DNA of 40,426 nt from Candidatus Sumerlaeota bacterium (GTDB taxonomy: Bacteria; Sumerlaeota; Sumerlaeia; JAFGJS01): NCBI GenBank assembly GCA_016928995.1, contig JAFGJS010000078.1, positions 1-40,426 of the forward strand, in the 5' to 3' direction. A program made the position numbers and the translations under genes. Positions 8,093-17,400 of the stretch are shown piece by piece. The first letter of the stretch is position 1. Each line of letters opens with the position of its first letter. The notes beneath the pieces were generated by a model. It did no database searches and was not told the DNA's origin. It saw nothing but the letters and a program-made list of their open reading frames with translations.

Positions 8093-10666
8093 ATGAAACC
8101 GCCGTTTGTCAATTCGCTGTACCATAAAACGATCCTGCTGGTTATTTTCACCGCGCTCGCTCCGGCGATCATCGGCACGATGATTTTTCTCTTCGGCGCC
8201 AAGGAGCTCGTTTCGCGCGACACCGCTCAACGCATGCAAGTGCTCGCCGCGCAGTTCAATGATTTTGTCAGCCAGACGATTGAAGACCTTGCCGCGCAAA
8301 GTTCTCGACTATATCAGGCTCCTGCTATCCCGGAAACCTTCGCCGAACTCGACAAACAGCTGAACGATCCCGGCGCCGCATCGGCTTTGACAACGGATAC
8401 AATCAAACGTGTGGAGTATTTAGAGCAGCGGCTCAACGAACAATTAGCTGAGAAATCCGCGCTGCAAAACGCTCAAACGGTCGTCTTTCATCGCTCGCGC
8501 GCCGAACCGGTCGTCTCGATCAACGCCGTCAATCCCGCGGAACTTGCGCGCGTTTTTCAATCGACCCGCGACAGCGTCGCCCTGGATATGAACTGGCAAG
8601 TCTATGACACGCGCGATCCGCAATATCCAAACCGGTATTATGTCTTTTTTCTCTGTTCCGTTAACGGCGGAACGATTAAAAACGCGGATTTCATCAGCGT
8701 CTCCATGCTCGATGTGGAAGCCCTGTTTCCCTTCATCCATTCCAGTTCCCGGCCGGAAAATATCACACTTTCGCTCTGGTCGGATCGAGGCTACATCCTA
8801 TTACGGTCGGTGGATTTCAACGACGCTCTGCTGGATCAATCGCCTTATCAGTACTTCGGCTCGGAAAACATTGAGGGCGTCATTCCGCTTGATGTGCGGC
8901 TGTATGGCCCCCACGCGTTGATGGTTTGGCGCAAAATCTCCGCGTTGCGGATCCGGCGCGGAGAAAACGACGGAGGATCGCTGCAAAGCGATTGGCTGAT
9001 TTGCATGATCGGCGATATGACCGAGTCGCAGACGCTGCTGATCTGGCTTTATTGGCGCGTGGCGATCACAATCGGCGCGTTGATCCTGGGCATGTGCGCG
9101 CTGAGCATCCTGCTCACTCGCCGCCTTGTGCGGCCGATTGTGAAACTCACGGAAGCCGCCGAAGCCATGTCCGCCGGCGAGGCGCAAAAAATCAAGTCGC
9201 TGCCCAGTTTCAACGATGAAGTTGAACGTCTCACTCAATCATTCAACGCAATGGTGGAGCGCCTGGAAAGTTCCTACGGCGAACTTCGTGAAAGCCTGGA
9301 TAACAGCCGCAAGCAGGCCGATCAACTTGAATTGCTGCAGGACATCACCAACGCAATCAATACGAAACTGCACCTTGACGAAACCCTGATGACCACAATG
9401 CGTGAATTGCACCGGCTGGCGCAGTTCGATGCCGCGGCGATTTCCATTTTCGATGATGAGACACAACGGCTCAGCATCAAAATGACTTATCCCAACAATG
9501 GCGCGGGGATGGAAGAATCCGGCAATATCGCCATGCTCACCGGCGGCAACAGCCGATGGGTCATCGAACATCGCAAGCCCTTAATTCATCTGGAGCCCGC
9601 GGAAGAAAACACCGGGATGGATGCAAATGCAACCGCAGCGCCGCAGGACGGCATACGCGCCTTCATCATCCTGCCGCTGATTTCTTCCAGCGGTGTCATC
9701 GGCACATTCGGCATCGGCCGAGCCGAGCCGCTGGAATACACGGAAAACCAAGCTGGAGTGCTGATGCGCCTGGCGAACTCGCTGGCCGTGGCCATTGAGC
9801 ACAGCCGGCTTTATGATCGGGTTTCCGACTTTGCCGAGGAACTCGAGCATAAAATCGAACAACGCACCAATGAGCTTCAGGCCGCGCATAACAAGCTCAT
9901 CGAGACGGAAAAACTCGCCGCCACGGGACGGCTGGCGGGCACGCTGGCGCATGAAGTCAACAATCCTTTGGGCATCATCAAAAACTATCTGAAAATCGTG
10001 ATCGACCAGGTCAGCGCGGCATCCGGCGGACGGCGCGCCAGCGATCCGAACATGGAGCACCTGTTGATCATGCAGGAGGAGCTCGATCGCATCGCGCGAA
10101 TCGTGCGAAACCTGATGGATTTCTACAAACCGAGCCGCGGCGTCCATCAGGCGGTCGATTTGCAGGAAGCCATGGATCAGATTCTGCGCTTGCTGGAACG
10201 CGACTGGGAAAAGCGCAATATTCATATCGAAAAGCGCTATCGGGATAATCTGCCGGCCACGTTCTGCTCGCCCGATTTAATCCGCCAGGTCTTCGTTAAT
10301 CTGCTGCGCAACGCGGAAGACGCGATGAATGTGGACGGAAAGCTCACCATCGAAGTCGAGGTCGTTCCTGATTCCCGCTCCGGCCAAAGCGGTCAGGCGA
10401 TCCGGATTCAAATCCGCGACACAGGCTGCGGCATCCCGCCCGAAGTCATGCCGCAAATTTTCGATCCCTTTTTCACCACGAAGAAGGAACAACAAGGCAC
10501 CGGGCTGGGTCTTTCGGTCACGTACAGCATCATGCGCTCCTTCGACGGCGCCATTGACGTGCAGAGCGAGCATGGGCGCGGAACAGCCGTAACCCTGCTT
10601 TTCCCCGTCATCAAGCCGGATGAATCGCAGCCCCCGCCCGCGTCCAGCAAGATCATCCTGGGTTAA
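8093..10666 (+). CDS. Membrane sensor histidine kinase with HAMP and GAF domains
   Basis: A large (857-residue) sensor kinase. Order: TM1 (~10-36); a ~280-residue extracytoplasmic sensor region, Cache-like by length and position; TM2 (~316-340); HAMP (~340-395); GAF (~430-585); a short coiled-coil; HisKA with phospho-acceptor His620 in LAHEVNNPLG; and HATPase with the N-box around LRNAEDAM, then DTGCGIPPE, FDPFFTTK and GTGLGLS. It should autophosphorylate and transfer phosphate to a response regulator, but none is encoded nearby, so its partner and output are unknown. No receiver domain is fused. The HEVNNPLG H-box resembles the HPK4-type kinases that often control NtrC-like regulators. Confidence 0.95.
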   Translation: MKPPFVNSLYHKTILLVIFTALAPAIIGTMIFLFGAKELVSRDTAQRMQVLAAQFNDFVSQTIEDLAAQSSRLYQAPAIPETFAELDKQLNDPGAASALTTDTIKRVEYLEQRLNEQLAEKSALQNAQTVVFHRSRAEPVVSINAVNPAELARVFQSTRDSVALDMNWQVYDTRDPQYPNRYYVFFLCSVNGGTIKNADFISVSMLDVEALFPFIHSSSRPENITLSLWSDRGYILLRSVDFNDALLDQSPYQYFGSENIEGVIPLDVRLYGPHALMVWRKISALRIRRGENDGGSLQSDWLICMIGDMTESQTLLIWLYWRVAITIGALILGMCALSILLTRRLVRPIVKLTEAAEAMSAGEAQKIKSLPSFNDEVERLTQSFNAMVERLESSYGELRESLDNSRKQADQLELLQDITNAINTKLHLDETLMTTMRELHRLAQFDAAAISIFDDETQRLSIKMTYPNNGAGMEESGNIAMLTGGNSRWVIEHRKPLIHLEPAEENTGMDANATAAPQDGIRAFIILPLISSSGVIGTFGIGRAEPLEYTENQAGVLMRLANSLAVAIEHSRLYDRVSDFAEELEHKIEQRTNELQAAHNKLIETEKLAATGRLAGTLAHEVNNPLGIIKNYLKIVIDQVSAASGGRRASDPNMEHLLIMQEELDRIARIVRNLMDFYKPSRGVHQAVDLQEAMDQILRLLERDWEKRNIHIEKRYRDNLPATFCSPDLIRQVFVNLLRNAEDAMNVDGKLTIEVEVVPDSRSGQSGQAIRIQIRDTGCGIPPEVMPQIFDPFFTTKKEQQGTGLGLSVTYSIMRSFDGAIDVQSEHGRGTAVTLLFPVIKPDESQPPPASSKIILG

Positions 10667-10719
10667 GGTTAAGATGAACGCCAGTGCACGGCCGTCGCAA
10701 TAGATGACGGTGAATAAGG

Positions 10720-10747
10720 TGGACAACTCTGCAACGGACCTTATAAC
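10720..10747 (+). promoter_or_regulatory. Candidate sigma-70 promoter of the dehydrogenase gene
   Basis: TGGACA (10720-10725), a 16-bp spacer and TATAAC (10742-10747) match five of six bases at each box. They lie in the 135-bp gap ahead of the dehydrogenase, giving a 5' leader of about 48 nt. This suggests the dehydrogenase is transcribed separately from the histidine kinase. Confidence 0.45.
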
Positions 10748-10801
10748 TGCTCCTATTCAAACGCAAAAAACCGCGGCATTCCAGCGGCCAGGGATCATAT
10801 C

Positions 10802-11839
10802 ATGAAAGCAGCAGTTCTCAAAGGAATCGGACGGATCGAAATCCAGGACGTCGCCGATCCCGTCATTCAGCGCGACAACGATGTGCTGATTCGCATGGGG
10901 CGAGCCGGCCTCTGCGGCAGCGATCTCCATTACTACACTACCGGACGCATTGGCGCCCAGATCGTGGAGTATCCGTTCATCATCGGCCACGAAGGCGCGG
11001 GAGTTGTCGAGGGCGTGGGTGCGGCTGTCAACGATCTCAAGCCGGGAGACCGGATCGCGATTGAACCGGCCATGCCCTGCTGGGAATGCGATCAATGCCG
11101 CGCCGGACGCCATCACACTTGCCGCAAGCTGCGCTTCCTGGGATGTCCAGGGCAATCGCCGGGCTGCCTGTCGGAATACATCGTGATGCCCAGCGAATGC
11201 TGCTTCAAGATTCAGGATAAGATGACCCTGGAGCAGGCGATGCTCTCCGAACCGCTGGCCATCGGCGTGTATGCCGCTAAACTCGCCGGACGTGTTAAGG
11301 GGGCCAGGATCGGCATCTTGGGCGCCGGACCAATTGGGCTTTGCGTCATGGCGGCGGCAAGGGCGGAAGGCGCGGAGAAGATCTACGTCACGGAAAAAAT
11401 CCCGGAGCGCATGCAAATCGCGCGGAATCACGGCGCGGATTGGGCGGGAGACGCCCGCGATGGCGATATTGCGGATCAAATCAACGGGCTGGAGCCGGAA
11501 CAACTGGACATCGTGTTCGAATGCTGCGGCCAACAGGAAGCGCTCGACGTTGCGCTGGAAATCCTCAAGCCTGGCGGCAAGCTGATGATCGCCGGCATCC
11601 CCGAAACCGACCGCGTATCATTCAGCATCGACCATCTGCGGCGCAAGGAAATCTGCGTGCAGAACGTGCGGCGGCAGGTCGATTGCGTACAGGCGGCGCT
11701 CGACATGATCGACAACGGCGTAACCGATGTCGATTTCATGGCCACGCATCACTTTCACTTCGACCAGATCGCGCAGGCCTTTGAACTTGTGGTCGGCTAT
11801 CGCGATGGCGTCGTCAAGGCGATTATTGATATGGCGTGA
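10802..11839 (+). CDS. Zinc-dependent medium-chain dehydrogenase (polyol/sorbitol dehydrogenase-like)
   Basis: A 345-residue cytosolic MDR-superfamily dehydrogenase. The catalytic zinc site is Cys38 (GLCGSD) with His63-Glu64 (GHEGAGVV). The structural zinc site Cys93/96/99/107 has the standard CxxCxxCx7C spacing. The NAD-binding motif GAGPIG is near residue 172, followed by VTEK, whose acidic Glu favours NAD over NADP. The LHYY stretch after the catalytic Cys is typical of sorbitol, xylitol and L-iditol dehydrogenases, so oxidation of a sugar alcohol is the likely reaction. The exact substrate is open; a role in using the sugar imported by the ABC system at 1561-4682 is possible but unsupported by operon structure. 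Confidence 0.93.
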   Translation: MKAAVLKGIGRIEIQDVADPVIQRDNDVLIRMGRAGLCGSDLHYYTTGRIGAQIVEYPFIIGHEGAGVVEGVGAAVNDLKPGDRIAIEPAMPCWECDQCRAGRHHTCRKLRFLGCPGQSPGCLSEYIVMPSECCFKIQDKMTLEQAMLSEPLAIGVYAAKLAGRVKGARIGILGAGPIGLCVMAAARAEGAEKIYVTEKIPERMQIARNHGADWAGDARDGDIADQINGLEPEQLDIVFECCGQQEALDVALEILKPGGKLMIAGIPETDRVSFSIDHLRRKEICVQNVRRQVDCVQAALDMIDNGVTDVDFMATHHFHFDQIAQAFELVVGYRDGVVKAIIDMA

Positions 11840-11852
11840 TGGATCATTTTAA

Positions 11853-12845
11853 TTAAACACGAAGAACAGACAGAATAGAATGCAGAAGAAACAGAATCGA
11901 AGCGATCCAAAGCGACAGGCAAAAGACCCCTGCGATGCCATAAAGGAAATCCTTGTGTTTGCTGGGCAAGCCCTGTGAATAGAGCCATCCGAGAAACATC
12001 CCGGCGAAGAATCCCCCTGCATGCGCCGCGTGATTCAGACTGCGATAAAAAATGAAACTAAACACTGCAAAGTTCATCAGCCACTGAATGAAAAACTGCT
12101 TTTCCGCGTGGCGCCCCATGAAGTGGTTCCAGGCGATGCCAAAGCCGACCAATCCCGCAGCCACGCCTGACGCCCCCGCTGTCGGCGTGTAAGGACTATA
12201 AAAGTAAATATGCGCCAGCGCCGCGCCGATTTGCGTGAGCGTGATCAGCACGACCGTGCGCCACGGTCCGATCTCCCGCTCAAAATGCGGCATAACCTGA
12301 TAGATCGCCATGCTGTTGAACAACACATGCATCAAGCCGTAATGCGCCAAGGCAAAACTGAACAAGCGCCAATATTGACCCTCTTTGATCGCAGCGTTGG
12401 TGGTCAAACCGCCGAAATGAAACACAATTCTATTGTTGGGAGTCAGCAATGCCTGCGCTCCCGAAACAGCGATTTGCCAGATGAAGAAAACGCCGATCAG
12501 AAAGATGAAGATGAACGAGACGTAATTGAATTCCGGCTTGGCCAGGCCGAGGTATTTGTAAACCAGCCACGCGCCATACGACGGCAGTTTGCGCCCGCAA
12601 GTATTACAGACGGTGTCTGACGCCAGGCTCAGCTGGCCGCAGCGGCACTGTTTATATTTGCGCGGTTTCGGCAGTTCATCGGGCTTGCGCTCCGGACTCG
12701 GATCATACGGGCTTTGCGACGGAATCCTCCGGCCGCGTTTGCGCTGCCAGTCCTGCTTCCAATAATGCAGTTTCCATCCCAGGCGATTCGTGTTGATCCC
12801 AAGCGCTCGCAGCAACTTGTCCAGCGGCTCCGGAAATTTAATCAT
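11853..12845 (-). CDS. Rhomboid intramembrane serine protease with N-terminal zinc ribbon
   Basis: A 330-residue polytopic protease that cleaves transmembrane segments inside the membrane. The rhomboid core is recognisable: WRLFSFALAHYGLMHVLFN, the catalytic Ser226 in AGASGVAAG, and His275 in HAAHAGGFFAGM, giving a Ser-His dyad. Ahead of the membrane core lies a ~100-residue cytosolic extension, basic and Pro-rich, with Cys67, Cys69, Cys80 and Cys83 (CRC...CNTC), a short zinc-ribbon-like knuckle. About six membrane helices follow. The gene converges with the dehydrogenase and lies 153 bp downstream of the helicase. The substrate is unknown; the large secreted proteins encoded upstream are candidates only by proximity. 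Confidence 0.92.
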   Translation of the reverse strand: MIKFPEPLDKLLRALGINTNRLGWKLHYWKQDWQRKRGRRIPSQSPYDPSPERKPDELPKPRKYKQCRCGQLSLASDTVCNTCGRKLPSYGAWLVYKYLGLAKPEFNYVSFIFIFLIGVFFIWQIAVSGAQALLTPNNRIVFHFGGLTTNAAIKEGQYWRLFSFALAHYGLMHVLFNSMAIYQVMPHFEREIGPWRTVVLITLTQIGAALAHIYFYSPYTPTAGASGVAAGLVGFGIAWNHFMGRHAEKQFFIQWLMNFAVFSFIFYRSLNHAAHAGGFFAGMFLGWLYSQGLPSKHKDFLYGIAGVFCLSLWIASILFLLHSILSVLRV

Positions 12846-12998
12846 GCGTATTCATCCCGGTTAATAATCCCATACGAATACGCCATCCCCACCTCGCACG
12901 CAAGCTTTATGGCTGCTCAAAGGGCAAGCAGTTCCCTTTACGACAAGTTGCCGCTTGTGGGCTGAATCAGCGATGCATTTGCGATACGATTGCGATCA

Positions 12999-14252
12999 TC
13001 ACCGGAATCTTTTATTGCCGCGCTGTTGGGCGGGTTTCCGGCGTGACCTGTCATTGCGGCTGAAGCGCGACCGCGGCAGTTCCGGAGCGAAATCCAGGGG
13101 ATGCGTGATGTCGGCATGGTCAATGTCGAAGCCTTCGATGTTTTCCACGGGAATTTCGCGTCGCAGCAGACGTTGGATCTCACGCAGATGCGTGCGCTCT
13201 TCGGCGCTGACCATCGAGAGCGCAATGCCATTTGAGCCGGCGCGGCCGGTGCGTCCGATGCGGTGGACATAATCTTCGGGCACGTTGGGCAACTCGAAAT
13301 TCACCACATGCGGCAATTGACTGATATCCAATCCGCGCGAGGCGACATCAGTCGCCACCAGCGTGCAAACGGATCCCTTTTTGAAAGCCGCCAGCGCGCT
13401 GGTTCGCGCGCCCTGGCTTTTATTGCCGTGAATCGCCGTCGCGCTTACGCCATCCCGGACGAGTTGTTTAGCCAAGCGATCGGCTCCATGCTTGGTGCGG
13501 GTGAAAACCAGCACCTGCCGCCAGGAGCCATTCCGAATCATATGCGACAATGCGGCGCGTTTTTGCGCCTGCGGCACATAATGCACGATCTGGGTCACTA
13601 ATTCCGCCGCCGTGTTGCGGTTTCCCACATCAATTTGTTTCGGCTGGCGCAGTATTCCCTTTGCGAGATTCTTGATCGCATCGGAGTACGTCGCGGAAAA
13701 AAGCATGTTTTGACGTTCTTCGGGAAGCAGTGCGATGATGCGCTTGATGTCGCGCAGAAAACCCATGTCGAGCATACGATCGCCTTCATCCAGCACCAGC
13801 GTCTCAACTTTCGAAAGATCGACGGTGCGCTGCTGGGAGTGATCCAGCAGGCGCCCCGGCGTGGCGACCAGAATGTCCGTTCCTCTGCGCAAGTTCGACT
13901 CTTGCGGCGCAAAGCCCACCCCGCCGAAGACGATGGTTGTGCTCAGGCTTAGATACTTGCCATACGCTTGAAAAAACTCGCCCACCTGGGCGGCCAGTTC
14001 ACGGGTGGGCGTTAGGATCAGCGCGCGCGGCGTTCGACGCCGGCCCTGGCCCTTCACCCGGCTTAACATCTGCAAGATCGGCAGAGCGAAAGCGGCTGTC
14101 TTGCCTGTGCCGGTTTGTGATCCGACCAGTAGGTCTTTTTGCTCCAGCACGGCTGGAATCGCCTGCGCCTGAACAGGCGTAGGAATGCTGTAGCCCCGCG
14201 CGTCCAGCGCGCGAAGCAGTTCGGTCCGAAGACCGAGTTCTTGAAATGACAT
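12999..14252 (-). CDS. DEAD-box family ATP-dependent RNA helicase (RhlE-like) with DEGD motif II
   Basis: A 417-residue cytoplasmic RNA helicase. Motifs in order: Q-motif region FQELGL...PTPVQ, Walker [24 protein letters not shown], motif II at residues 155-158, [14 protein letters not shown] and [10 protein letters not shown], then a short basic tail rich in Arg. Motif II reads DEGD instead of DEAD, read directly from the codons GAT GAA GGC GAT. The DE pair that coordinates Mg-ATP and the last Asp are kept, so activity is likely. The longest open frame starts at 14279; ATG 14252 is preferred because AGGAC precedes it and the protein then begins MSFQELGL like its relatives. Probable roles are ribosome assembly or mRNA turnover. 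Confidence 0.94.
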   Translation of the reverse strand: MSFQELGLRTELLRALDARGYSIPTPVQAQAIPAVLEQKDLLVGSQTGTGKTAAFALPILQMLSRVKGQGRRRTPRALILTPTRELAAQVGEFFQAYGKYLSLSTTIVFGGVGFAPQESNLRRGTDILVATPGRLLDHSQQRTVDLSKVETLVLDEGDRMLDMGFLRDIKRIIALLPEERQNMLFSATYSDAIKNLAKGILRQPKQIDVGNRNTAAELVTQIVHYVPQAQKRAALSHMIRNGSWRQVLVFTRTKHGADRLAKQLVRDGVSATAIHGNKSQGARTSALAAFKKGSVCTLVATDVASRGLDISQLPHVVNFELPNVPEDYVHRIGRTGRAGSNGIALSMVSAEERTHLREIQRLLRREIPVENIEGFDIDHADITHPLDFAPELPRSRFSRNDRSRRKPAQQRGNKRFR

Positions 14253-14359
14253 AAATAAGTCCTGTTTGTATAGGCCCACCCGCGAATGCTGGGCCGGTCG
14301 AGGCTGTACGTTGAGTTAGCGTTTGAATCGAAGCTGAAATGGGAAGGTATCAACCGATT

Positions 14360-14387
14360 AAAAACAGGCGCAGACCGGATCGCGCCT
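14360..14387 (-). terminator. Rho-independent terminator downstream of the C25 protease gene
   Basis: On the minus strand AGGCGC (14387-14382), a 10-nt loop and GCGCCT (14371-14366) form a stem followed by G and TTTTT (14364-14360). It lies about 60 bp past the stop of the minus-strand C25 protease gene and ahead of the helicase. A TTGACA at 14430-14425 upstream of it could be a promoter, in which case the hairpin would act as an attenuator. Confidence 0.55.
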
Positions 14388-14446
14388 TTAATGACGCAGA
14401 GCCTACCACGGATCGAGTTGTCGCTGTCAAGCATTATAATTCAATA

Positions 14447-17400
14447 TTAATACAAATGCCAAAATCCGGCGTTTTGGAGCAAAGTCAGCAGGACGCTCTC
14501 CGCGCGAGTTGTGCGTCCGGAGTATTCGGCGTAACCGGAGACAATGTAGTATTCCCTGTCATGGCCTTCCGTGTCCCATTGGACATTGATGTTCTGCGTC
14601 GCACCCGGCGCCAGGCCGGTAATCGCCTCTTCGAAACGTTGCACCTCGACGCCAGCGGGATTGCGAATGATCAAAATCGCGTCGCCGGACGCTGTGGCGC
14701 CGCCGGTGTTTTTCACGGTCATGCTCAGCGCAATTTGATCGCCTTCGTTGTATTGCTCAGGCGACGCCTGAAGCGCGATAAGTTCCAAACGAGCGCCCAG
14801 CACTTCCATCACGGTTTCGTTTTCCGCGATCAACCGCGCCTGCGCATCGTAAATGCGCACCTCCACGCCGTACAACCCCTCTTCCATGCCTTGCGTGGAT
14901 AAATCGAGCGTGAGCGTGCCGGTGCTGTCAAGATCGCGCAAGATGCGCAATGGCATGCCCGAAGTGGGAGCGTCATGGCCAAACGGCCGGATCGACACAT
15001 CGCAAGTCACATCCATCGCCTCGCCGCTGTTGACCAGCGTCACGGCGATGGTTGTGGATTCGTCGGGCAGCAGAACGCCGGCATTGCGCCTCAATTTCAA
15101 TTTCACATCAGCGTCGCTCGCCGTCTGCACATCGAAACTATACCCGTGATAACAGATCGCTTCTCCCTGTGCCGGTAGAATGCGGAAGGGATAAATCGTC
15201 AACACAAGCACATCAATGCCTTCGTCTTGACCGACGCTCCATTCAAAGAATTGCTCCGGCCACCACTGGTCGTCCGGCTCCGGCAGCGAGACCGCCGGAC
15301 CTTCCATGACGCCGTTCACAGCGTCTTCATCGAGTTCCAATTCGATCCCGCTGGTGGTTTCTTCGTCGCTGATCCCGCTCAGCGTCACATCCAGGATGCG
15401 AAGTCCGTCGGCCAGCGGCCAGACCTGGCGATAGTACGGCACAACCGGATTGCCGGGAATCATATAAGAACCTTGATCGGTAAAGCGCACGCTGAGTTTG
15501 CCGTCTTCCTTCACCGCATACTCAAAATCGGGAATCGTAACATCGAGCGTCACATCGCCGGTGATCGCCGGGGCGGCGGACTGCTTAGGCGCCGCTCTTG
15601 GCGGCGCGGAAGATACTACGGAATCCAACCCTAACTTGGGATCGCCGTAAAGGTTATATTCCGCCACCCAGCGCCGGTTGTCGTAGTTCGACCAGCTGGA
15701 CGTATAATCGGTGCGAAAATCGCGTTTGGCCTTGCGCAAAGCCGAACCGACGTTTTCCCGATCCCTGATATATTCCGACTGGAAACTGCGCGCGCCGTCG
15801 TTGTTTTCACCACGCGGCGAAACCTCTACCGCGCCGACGTACGCCGCGGCGCCGAGGCGCATAAAGTCCTCGCCTAATCCAGTGAAATCATCCCGATCTC
15901 CTTCATATTCTCCTGATTGGCAGGTCCAGCCGCAGACTACGGGATGGCCCGTGCCCAGGTCCGGTTCATTCAGCCTGCTCGTGCTGGTCACATCCGCCCA
16001 GCCTCTCGTGCTGCCATGACCACGGTAGACAATGTAATCGGAATCGGGGGCATTGGCTTCAAAATGATCGATCAGACTCGATCCGTCAACACGGCCACGC
16101 ACCACAGTGTCAAAGTAGCTATCGGCCTGATCCTGCAAGTCGGCCACGCATGTGCGGAAGTAAGAATAACCGTCGCCGTCGCCGGAATACAGCGCGCACT
16201 TGTCCAATCCCAGGGTGTATCCTGTCCCGCTGTAGATCAATTGAAGAGATGTATTCAATGTTGTGAACAATTCATTCGCAGTGTTGCCGATGACGCGCCC
16301 CACTCGCAGTTCCGGCTCCCAGCTGTTTCCGCCGGTGTTGGCGTAAAGCATATCGCTCGGATAGATGTGTTGGGTGGTCCAGGTCCAGGCAGATACATCC
16401 ACCGTATCCGCCGGCAGGATCTCCGTCTCTCCGACCAGCAGCAGATAGCCGCCACTGGAAAAGCCCGGCGCCATCAACTCCGACCAGGCTCCGCCCTCGA
16501 CCAATAGATCAGTGATCTCGCCGCGGTCCAGCGTCATTGCCGCATAAGCCACCACGCCGTCCCGTTCCGACGCCAACTTGCCCATCGCCTTTAAAATCGC
16601 CATCACCTCGTCCCGTTGCGCGCGCACAGTGTCGGGATCGGAAAAGTATCCCCCGCCGAAATCATGCAGCAAATGATAAGGGCAGGTCATGATGATGTAG
16701 TCCATATCATCGCACACATCGCGGTACATGTCATAAACTGTGCCGCTATCAGGCGTCGCCGGAGGCAGATCCAACTCCCACTCGTCACGCTCGGAGAGAA
16801 CCCCTTGCCGCCATTCGCCGCCATAAGTGACGGTTCCCTCCTCGCCCATGCTGGGCGCCACCAAGGTCGGCGCGGTCAGAAGCGGCATGCTCCGGATGAT
16901 GATATTGATTGTGCAACCCGCCGGATAGGATGTGTAATTGGGATTGATGGAAACGATCGAGCCGTCATCATCGTAGTCGAAAATAATGGTGGGATCCGGA
17001 TCATCGCCGCCTGCTCCTGAAACAAAACAATAAGCGTCGAATGCCTGAAAGCCTTCCAGGAAATAATCATCCAGACGAAAACTATCCGCGTCTTCCAATC
17101 CGACATTCTCAAAATTGAGTTCCGTGCGAACGCAGTGATAATACCCGTTCCATTCCGTATAGTTCTCAACCAGATCGAATTGCGGACGCTCCAGTACCGC
17201 ATTATTCACTGTCACAGTCTCTTCGTAGGAACCGACATTGCCCCACGCGTCAGTGGCTTCAAAACGCACCGTGTGCGAGCCGTTTGTCTCCGCCAGGGTG
17301 TTCCAGTGAAAGGTGTGGTTGGCGTCGCCCGGATAGAATTCCTCCCGATCCTCAATATAAATCACCCGGAAAAGATCCGCTTCATCGCGCAACGCCCCGT

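Noticed and set aside
14400-14430. TTGACA-N19-TAGGCT as helicase promoter on the minus strand
   Set aside because: It lies upstream of a good Rho-independent terminator, so the transcript would stop at once unless that hairpin is an attenuator; the spacing is also long.
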